A program made the position numbers and the translations under genes. The notes under the pieces were generated by a model, which had not been told where the DNA came from, searched no databases, and saw only the letters and a list, made by a program, of their open reading frames with translations. A DNA stretch of 10,104 nt from Collinsella sp. (GTDB lineage Bacteria > Actinomycetota > Coriobacteriia > Coriobacteriales > Coriobacteriaceae). The stretch lies in NCBI GenBank assembly GCA_019425005.1, contig JAHYYK010000062.1:2274-12377 (forward strand). The letters run 5' to 3'. How positions within the stretch are numbered: the first letter of the stretch is position 1; every line of letters starts with the position of its first letter. Shown here one piece after another: positions 1 to 4,118 of this stretch.

Positions 1-269
1 TTGACGCGCGTGATGCCGTCGGTCCACACGGGCTTGACGGGCACGCCCAGGGCCTCGGCGCCCTTGACGATGAACTCGCCCGAGAAACCGGCAAAAAAGC
101 CCAGGATCGTGGTGTCGACGCCGTAGTGATCGAGGGTGAACGAGACGTTAAGACCCTTGCCGTTGGGCGTATAGACCGCGTTGCGAGTGCGGGTGACGGT
201 GTTGGCGGAAAGACCGTCGCAGGCAATGTTGTAGTCAATGGCGGGATTTGCAGTGAGCGTGTAAATCAT
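1..269 (-). CDS. PfkB-family sugar-phosphate kinase, 1-phosphofructokinase-like (N-terminal part)
   Basis: Partial gene: 89 complete codons are present and the rest lies beyond position 1. The protein opens MIYTLTANPAID, the typical opening of the 1-phosphofructokinase/tagatose-6-phosphate kinase branch of the PfkB (ribokinase-like) fold. Residues 36-40 read NGKGL, where relatives usually have GGKGxN for substrate binding. The ATG at 269 is preceded by AAAGGAA about six bases upstream. It aligns without gaps to the complete kinase at 486-1418, with 50 of 89 residues identical by hand count, so the two are tandem paralogues. It has its own candidate promoter and lies behind the neighbour's terminator, so it is probably transcribed separately. 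The likely reaction is fructose 1-phosphate plus ATP to fructose 1,6-bisphosphate in the cytoplasm. The substrate is inferred, and the catalytic C-terminus cannot be seen. Confidence 0.85.
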   Translation of the reverse strand, partial: MIYTLTANPAIDYNIACDGLSANTVTRTRNAVYTPNGKGLNVSFTLDHYGVDTTILGFFAGFSGEFIVKGAEALGVPVKPVWTDGITRV

Positions 270-277
270 GTAAGTTC

Positions 278-305
278 CTTTCACAAGGCAACGTGTTAGT
301 GAAAG
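278..305. promoter_or_regulatory. Inverted repeat CTTTCAC-N14-GTGAAAG upstream of the left kinase gene
   Basis: Two perfect 7-bp arms at 278-284 and 299-305 are separated by 14 bases. The right arm abuts the -10 hexamer and lies in a 15-bp box (295-309) that recurs with 13 matches at 6277-6291 over the fruA -10. This makes it a candidate operator for a shared regulator, possibly the RpiR-type protein at 6395-7252. Caution: on the minus strand the left arm includes the Shine-Dalgarno sequence GAAAGGAA, so its match could be partly fortuitous. Confidence 0.4.
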
Positions 306-332
306 TATATTCCACGCTTCGGGAAAAGACCA
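304..332 (-). promoter_or_regulatory. Candidate promoter of the left kinase gene
   Basis: On the minus strand a TATACT -10 hexamer (309-304) matches five of six consensus positions. Seventeen bases upstream lies only a weak -35-like TGGTCT (332-327). Transcription would start near 297, giving a leader of about 28 bases before the ATG at 269. The rest of the 270-426 interval shows nothing else I can support. Confidence 0.4.
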
Positions 333-426
333 TAGCGACTCGGCGAACGGTGTAGAACGCGTGCAGGGCGGCGGGATGACGGGCAAAAGAAACAGGGTCC
401 TTGTCCTGTCGCTCGCCCACAATATA

Positions 427-459
427 CAAAAATGGCGCCCCGGCCAAAACCGGAGCGCC
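427..459 (-). terminator. Intrinsic terminator after the complete kinase gene
   Basis: Read on the minus strand, GGCGC-(mismatch)-CCGG pairs across a six-base loop (stem 434-459) and is followed directly by a run of five Ts (432-428). It begins 27 bases past the stop codon at 486 and separates the ptsI-side transcript from the downstream paralogue. Confidence 0.85.
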
Positions 460-485
460 GTACACGCGAAAATAATGAGTTTCGC

Positions 486-1418
486 TTACTTGCGATCGAG
501 CTTGCGGACAGCAACGCGCTTGCTGTACTCATCGACGTGACCGAAGTCGCCGATGCCGACGGACTCGGCAACGTTAGCGCCGGTAGCCATAGCGAGCTTC
601 ATGGCCTCCTCGACGTTGTCGCGATCCCTGTACCACTTGTGCAGGAACGCAGCGAGGGTGCAGTCGCCGGCGCAGACAGAAGAGACCAGCTTGATGTTGA
701 ACTCACGCTTGGCGTACCAGATGTCCTCGCCATTGGAGAAATAAGCGTCGCCGCGGCTACCACGGGTGAGCAGCACGTTCTGAACGCCGGCGTCGTGGGC
801 GAGCTTCATGGCAACGCGGACCTCATCGTCGGTGTCGACAGGCACGCCGAAGATGGCCTTCATCTCGTGATGGTTCGGCTTAATGAGCAGCGGCTTCTTG
901 TGAGCGAGCTCCTTGAGCTTGTCGGAGGACAGGTCCAGGACGACGTCGGCGCCACGAGCCTGAGCGTGCTCCATAACCTGGGCCAGGAAGTCGGGCGTAG
1001 CTTTGGGAGGCACGGAGCCGGAGACAATCAGGCACTCAAGATCGCCCGCGGTGTCCAGGATGTTGTAGAGCTCCTTCTGGTGCTCCGGCGTAATCGGGGC
1101 GCCGGGGTTCAGGATGCCGTACTCGTGCTGGCCATCGTTGACGTAGGTGTTGATACGCGTGATGCCGTCGGTCCAGACCGGGCGGCACAGGCAACCCAGG
1201 TTCATGACCTCCTCGACGATAAACTTGCCCGTGAAGCCAGCGAAGAAGCCGAGCGCGACGGTGTCGACGCCCATCTTCTTAAAGGCGAAGGACACGTCGA
1301 GGCCCTTGCCGTTGGCCGTGTAGCTGGCCGAGCCGGTGCGGACGTTCTCGTCGGGCTCGAGCGGAGAGCTCGAAACCGTCATGTCGACAGCCGGGTTAGC
1401 GGTTAGCGTGTAGAACAT
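486..1418 (-). CDS. 1-phosphofructokinase-like PfkB-family kinase, complete
   Basis: A 310-residue cytoplasmic kinase of the PfkB family, normal length for 1-phosphofructokinases. Visible landmarks are MFYTLTANPAVD at the N-terminus, NGKGLDVS (36-43) at the first signature region, GSVPP (134-138), KPNxxE (180-185, typical of the sugar-phosphate branch) and the second signature SSVCAGDC (246-253). D252 would be the catalytic base. In that signature the first glycine of the usual GAGD anion-hole motif is cysteine (C249), which is unusual. The ATG at 1418 is preceded by AGGGGG about eight bases upstream. The gene follows ptsI by 74 bases and is followed by an intrinsic terminator, so it probably ends a ptsH-ptsI-kinase transcript. 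With the adjacent fructose transporter, phosphorylation of fructose 1-phosphate to fructose 1,6-bisphosphate (fruK role) is the best guess. Tagatose-6-phosphate or another sugar phosphate is possible. Confidence 0.88.
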   Translation of the reverse strand: MFYTLTANPAVDMTVSSSPLEPDENVRTGSASYTANGKGLDVSFAFKKMGVDTVALGFFAGFTGKFIVEEVMNLGCLCRPVWTDGITRINTYVNDGQHEYGILNPGAPITPEHQKELYNILDTAGDLECLIVSGSVPPKATPDFLAQVMEHAQARGADVVLDLSSDKLKELAHKKPLLIKPNHHEMKAIFGVPVDTDDEVRVAMKLAHDAGVQNVLLTRGSRGDAYFSNGEDIWYAKREFNIKLVSSVCAGDCTLAAFLHKWYRDRDNVEEAMKLAMATGANVAESVGIGDFGHVDEYSKRVAVRKLDRK

Positions 1419-1445
1419 TTACAGTACCCCCTGTATATGTGAGGG

Positions 1446-1475
1446 CCGCGTGGCCGGCCCATTCCAACCACGCGG
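1446..1475 (-). other. Hairpin between ptsI and the kinase gene
   Basis: CCGCGTGG at 1446-1453 is perfectly complementary to CCACGCGG at 1468-1475 across a 14-base loop. There is no T-run after it on the minus strand, so it is not a standard terminator. A transcript-stabilising, processing or weak attenuating role is possible. The function is inferred only from its place 18 bases after the ptsI stop. Confidence 0.5.
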
Positions 1476-1492
1476 TTACCTCTGATACCAAA

Positions 1493-3196
1493 TTAGCGAG
1501 CTGCGGACTCGAGCAGCGCCTTGACCTCGGCGGCAGTGTTGCAGGCGAGTGCCTTCTCGGCGAGCTCGTCGCACTCGGCCTTGGTCCACTGGCTGATGGT
1601 CTTGCGGGCGCGCAGGATCGACGGAGCGCTCATCGAGAACTCCTCCAGGCCCCAGCTGATCAGCAACGGCTCGAGCAGCGGATCGGCAGCGGCCTCGCCG
1701 CACATACCGACCATGATGCCGGCCTTCACGCCGCTCTCGATGATGTTCTTGAGCGAGCGGAGCACGGCGGGATAGTACACCTGGTACAGGTTAGAGATGG
1801 TGTCGTTGCCACGGTCGGCGCACATGGTGTAGCCGATCAGGTCGTTGGTGCCGATGGAGAAGAAGTCGGCGACCTCGGCAAGACGGTCAGCGAGCAGCGA
1901 AGCGGCGGGCGTCTCGACCATGATGCCGACCTCGATGTTCTCGTTGAACTTGCGACCCTCTTCGGTCAGCTCGGCCTTGCACTGCTCGACGAGCTCCTTG
2001 ACAGCCATGACCTCCTCGACGCAGGTGACGAGCGGGATCATGATCTTGACGTCACCGAAGGCGCTGGCGCGCAGCAGGGCGCGGAGCTGGACCTTGTACT
2101 GATCGGGATTTGCCAGGCAGTAACGCACGGCGCGGAAGCCCATGAAGGGGTTGTCTTCCTTGACCATGTGCAGATACGGAATCTCCTTGTCGCCACCCAC
2201 ATCGAGCGTGCGGATGATGACGGGAGCGCCCTTGAGCGCACTGGCAACCTTGCGATAGGCGTTGAACTGCTCCTCCTCGGAAGGAAGCTCAGCAGAGTCC
2301 ATGAACAGGAACTCGGAGCGGAACAGACCGATGGCCTCGGCGTCGTGATCGAGCGCGTTGGGCACGTCATCGGGGTTACCGATGTTGCAGGCAATGATCT
2401 TCTTGATGCCATCGGCAGTCACAGAAGGCTTGCCGCGGAAGGCCTCGAGGGCTGCCTTCTCGGCAGCGAAGGCCTCGGCCTTGGCGGTGTAGGCGGCGAG
2501 CGTCTCCTCGTCGGGATCGGCCTCGACGATGCCCTTGCCACCGTCGACGACAACGGTCATGCCGTTGCGCAGTGCGGTGCAGCTGTTGGAAACCGAAAGG
2601 ACAGCCGGGATCTCGAGGGCGCGCGCGATGATCGCGGAGTGCGACGTGCGGCCACCGGTCTCGGTGACGATGCCGGCAACGTGGGCCTTATCGATCGTGG
2701 CGGTCATGGACGGCGTGAGGTCGTGCACGACAACGACGGTGTTCTCGGGCAGGACGGAAAGGTCGACGACCTCCTTGCCCAGCAGCTCGGCCAGAATACC
2801 GGTGCGGATGTCGGCGATGTCGGCCGCGCGCAGACGGAACATCTCGTCGTCCATGGACAGGAACATGTTCTCAAACATGGTCGAGGTGTCCATGAGCGCC
2901 TGCTCGGCGCAGGTACCGCCGTCAATGGCGGCGTTGATGGCGTCAGTCATGCCCGGGTCCTGAGCCAGGACAATGTGTCCGCTCATGATCTCGGCCTCGG
3001 CCTCGCCCACCGTCTCCTTCATATGGTCGGCCTGAGCCTGGGTCTTCTCGCAGAAGACCGAAAGAGCGGACTGATAGCGCTCCTTCTCTGCTGCCGAATC
3101 AGCAACCTCGTGCGGCTCAAACGTCAAGTCGGGATCGACGGCGACCATGACGGTGCCGATACCGATGCCCTCGGAAGCGTTGACTCCCTGATACAT
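1493..3196 (-). CDS. ptsI: Phosphoenolpyruvate-protein phosphotransferase (PTS enzyme I)
   Basis: A 567-residue cytoplasmic enzyme that takes phosphate from PEP and passes it to HPr, the first step for every PTS sugar. The N-terminal domain has the swivelling phosphohistidine site GGRTSHSAIIAR (181-192), with H186 as the phosphorylated residue. The C-terminal TIM-barrel PEP domain shows GLFRSEFLFM (290-299), RTLDVGGDKE (329-338), VGIMVETPAA (423-432), SIGTNDL (447-453) and GMCGEAAADP (498-507), whose Cys499 matches the catalytic cysteine of the family. The second PEP-utilising signature normally continues DLTQYT but here reads DLIGYT, so the conserved glutamine is glycine. The start at 3196 was chosen because relatives begin MYQGVxASEGIGIG; an ATG two codons earlier (3202) is equally well served by the GGAGAGAGGA ribosome-binding region. 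It lies 133 bases after ptsH, with a hairpin between. Confidence 0.97.
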   Translation of the reverse strand: MYQGVNASEGIGIGTVMVAVDPDLTFEPHEVADSAAEKERYQSALSVFCEKTQAQADHMKETVGEAEAEIMSGHIVLAQDPGMTDAINAAIDGGTCAEQALMDTSTMFENMFLSMDDEMFRLRAADIADIRTGILAELLGKEVVDLSVLPENTVVVVHDLTPSMTATIDKAHVAGIVTETGGRTSHSAIIARALEIPAVLSVSNSCTALRNGMTVVVDGGKGIVEADPDEETLAAYTAKAEAFAAEKAALEAFRGKPSVTADGIKKIIACNIGNPDDVPNALDHDAEAIGLFRSEFLFMDSAELPSEEEQFNAYRKVASALKGAPVIIRTLDVGGDKEIPYLHMVKEDNPFMGFRAVRYCLANPDQYKVQLRALLRASAFGDVKIMIPLVTCVEEVMAVKELVEQCKAELTEEGRKFNENIEVGIMVETPAASLLADRLAEVADFFSIGTNDLIGYTMCADRGNDTISNLYQVYYPAVLRSLKNIIESGVKAGIMVGMCGEAAADPLLEPLLISWGLEEFSMSAPSILRARKTISQWTKAECDELAEKALACNTAAEVKALLESAAR

Positions 3197-3221
3197 TCCC
3201 ATTCCTCTCTCCGTGTCATGT

Positions 3222-3250
3222 GATAAAGCGTTTTGCCATATCCATGACAA
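3222..3250 (-). promoter_or_regulatory. Possible secondary promoter for ptsI
   Basis: On the minus strand TTGTCA (3250-3245, five of six -35 positions) lies 17 bases before TTTATC (3227-3222, only three of six -10 positions). It sits just after the intercistronic hairpin and could restore ptsI expression when read-through from ptsH stops. The weak -10 keeps confidence low. Confidence 0.3.
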
Positions 3251-3284
3251 AAGAGCGCAGCTACCTTACAACAGGTCACTGCGC
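3248..3284 (-). terminator. Terminator-like or attenuating hairpin between ptsH and ptsI
   Basis: On the minus strand GCGCAG (3284-3279) pairs with CTGCGC (3260-3255), and ACCT pairs with AGGT inside it (3276-3273 with 3266-3263). A two-position defect separates the two segments and the loop is six bases. TCTTTTG (3254-3248) follows. The imperfect stem and short T-run suggest partial rather than full termination, which would leave more ptsH than ptsI message. Confidence 0.55.
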
Positions 3285-3329
3285 CCCCAAATATGAACTT
3301 AGTTGTTCAACATGCGACCCGTTTGAGTT

Positions 3330-3593
3330 CTACTCGCCAAGACCGCTCTTGATGAGCTCGATGGCAGCAGCCAGAGCCTCGGCCTCGTCGGCGCCGTCGC
3401 ACTTGACCTCGACCTCAGTACCGCAGGGGATACCAGCAGCCATGAGGGCCATCGGGGACTTGCCGTTGACCTCCTTCTCGGGGGTGACGACCGTCACGTC
3501 ACAGGCGTACTTGCCCATGGTGGAGGCGAACAGACCAGCCGGACGCATGTGCAGACCCTGAGGATTAACGAGGGTAGCCTTCTCAGAAACCAT
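3330..3593 (-). CDS. ptsH: Phosphocarrier protein HPr
   Basis: An 87-residue protein, standard HPr length, that shuttles phosphate from enzyme I to the IIA domains of PTS transporters in the cytoplasm. The active site NPQGLHMRPAG (10-20) places the phosphorylated histidine at H15. NGKSPMALM (43-51) places a serine at position 46, the site used by HPr kinase for carbon catabolite control in Gram-positive bacteria. No HPr kinase lies in this window. The ATG at 3593 has AAGGAG six bases upstream and gives the expected N-terminus; an upstream in-frame ATG at 3650 would add 19 residues unlike HPr. The gene heads a probable ptsH-ptsI-kinase operon. Its leader can fold the ribosome-binding site into a stem (see 3597-3643). 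Confidence 0.97.
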   Translation of the reverse strand: MVSEKATLVNPQGLHMRPAGLFASTMGKYACDVTVVTPEKEVNGKSPMALMAAGIPCGTEVEVKCDGADEAEALAAAIELIKSGLGE

Positions 3594-3596
3594 AGT

Positions 3597-3643
3597 TGAC
3601 TCCTTTTTGTGTTTAACCCCTGTCATGCATGTGGCAGGAGTCA
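3597..3643 (-). promoter_or_regulatory. ptsH leader hairpin that pairs with the Shine-Dalgarno sequence
   Basis: On the minus strand TGACTCCT (3643-3636) is a perfect 8-base complement of AGGAGTCA (3604-3597). The second arm contains most of the AAGGAG ribosome-binding site of ptsH and ends four bases before the ATG. A smaller CCTG/CAGG pairing with a self-complementary CATGCATG core lies inside. Folding would hide the ribosome-binding site, so a translational switch is possible. The ligand or trigger is unknown. Confidence 0.45.
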
Positions 3644-3660
3644 GATTCACGACGTTGTTT

Positions 3661-3689
3661 ATATTAACTCACATCAAACGGTTTTTCAT
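3661..3689 (-). promoter_or_regulatory. Candidate ptsH promoter
   Basis: On the minus strand ATGAAA (3689-3684) and TAATAT (3666-3661) are spaced by 17 bases, each matching four of six consensus positions. The start would be near 3654, giving a leader of roughly 60 bases that contains the whole hairpin at 3597-3643. An alternative CATAAT -10-like hexamer lies just upstream. Confidence 0.35.
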
Positions 3690-3730
3690 TATGTTTCGCA
3701 CGAATTGTTGGACAGATGTCGTTCCTGTAC

Positions 3731-3859
3731 GCTTGCCTGCCGGGCGGGGCGGTTAAGTTTGCTGCTCTACAGTCCTGCGCAAGACGAAAAGCACATTAAG
3801 TGCTTTCCTTTGCGTGCGGAACTCGCGACAAACTTAACCGCCCCGCCCGGCAGGCAAGC
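3731..3859. repeat. Perfect 31-bp inverted repeat with a 67-base centre
   Basis: The arms 3731-3761 and 3829-3859 are exact reverse complements over 31 bases, GC-rich at the outer end and ending in TTAAGTTTG inward. A shorter GTTCC/GGAAAC pairing (3721-3725 with 3863-3868) continues outward with a gap. The centre holds its own hairpin, AAAGCAC-ATTAA-GTGCTTT (3788-3806), flanked by CGCAA/TTGCG. There is no coding frame of note, no T-run and no clear flanking duplication. A MITE-like or dispersed extragenic palindrome, a structured RNA, or an invertible segment are all possible. Its identity is unknown to me. Confidence 0.8.
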
Positions 3860-3955
3860 TGCGGAAACTCGGTCGGCTCAGAGCAATATCGTGTGAACGG
3901 AATTCTGGCTGAGGATCTGTTCGCGACAAAGACTCAATGGGCAGTTCCCTCTATG

Positions 3956-4042
3956 CCCTTCTGGAAGTTGCGGTGAAATAGGGACTGATTTTGCGGTTGA
4001 AACGTTTAAACAATCCCTATTTCACCGCACCTTACAGAAGGG
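3956..4042. repeat. 29-bp inverted repeat (two mismatches) with a 29-base loop
   Basis: Arms 3956-3984 and 4014-4042 pair at 27 of 29 positions. The innermost 16 (TGCGGTGAAATAGGGA and its complement) and outermost 8 (CCCTTCTG/CAGAAGGG) are perfect. The loop carries a second palindrome at 3996-4011. The element lies just past the fruA terminator and is separate from it. No T-run follows on either strand immediately, so it is more like an extragenic palindrome than a terminator. Confidence 0.75.
3996..4011. promoter_or_regulatory. LacI/Cra-like palindrome in the loop of the inverted repeat
   Basis: GTTGAAACGTTTAAAC matches its own reverse complement at 14 of 16 positions. Its core TGAAACGTTTAA differs by one base from TGAAACGTTTCA, the site bound by the LacI-family fructose regulator Cra/FruR in enteric bacteria. 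It is about 400 bases upstream of ptsH and outside any promoter I can see, so operator function is speculative. Confidence 0.25.
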
Positions 4043-4046
4043 AATG

Positions 4047-4080
4047 AAAAAAGGCGGGGGCTCCGAGTGGAGTCCTCGCC
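4047..4080 (-). terminator. Intrinsic terminator of fruA
   Basis: On the minus strand a 12-bp stem (4080-4069 with 4064-4053), fully paired counting two G-T wobbles, closes over a four-base loop and is followed by six Ts (4052-4047). It lies 38 bases past the fruA stop and implies that fruA is transcribed apart from ptsH-ptsI. Confidence 0.9.
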
Positions 4081-4118
4081 TTTGTTACAGGGGGCGATGG
4101 TATTCGCGTGTTGCGGGA

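Larger units (their letters stand above)
3594..4118. other. 525-base gene-free interval between fruA and ptsH
   Basis: From right to left it holds the fruA terminator (4047-4080), a long inverted repeat (3956-4042), about 100 bases in which I see no structure (3860-3955), a perfect 31-bp inverted repeat (3731-3859), a candidate ptsH promoter (3661-3689) and the ptsH leader hairpin (3597-3643). A 95-codon frame on the plus strand (3609-3896) crosses the large inverted repeat, lacks a ribosome-binding site and resembles nothing I know. I do not call it a gene. Confidence 0.7.

Noticed and set aside
235..465. 76-codon minus-strand frame between the two kinase genes
   Set aside because: It begins inside the intrinsic terminator and overlaps the start of the left kinase in another frame; no ribosome-binding site.
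432..1406. 324-codon open frame on the plus strand opposite the complete kinase
   Set aside because: Antisense shadow that starts inside the terminator hairpin; the opposite strand carries a clean PfkB-family protein.
1439..3223. 594-codon open frame on the plus strand opposite ptsI
   Set aside because: Antisense shadow of enzyme I; the translation shows no family motif and no ribosome-binding site was seen.
3762..3828. Invertible promoter between the 31-bp repeats
   Set aside because: I looked for a -35/-10 pair on both strands of the centre and found none that is convincing, and there is no recombinase gene in the window. Inversion stays only as a possibility to test.
3609..3896. 95-codon open frame on the plus strand in the fruA-ptsH gap
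   Set aside because: It runs through both arms of the 31-bp inverted repeat and the ptsH leader, has no ribosome-binding site and resembles nothing I know.
3731..4042. CRISPR array
   Set aside because: The repeats are inverted, not direct, unequal in sequence and only two in number.
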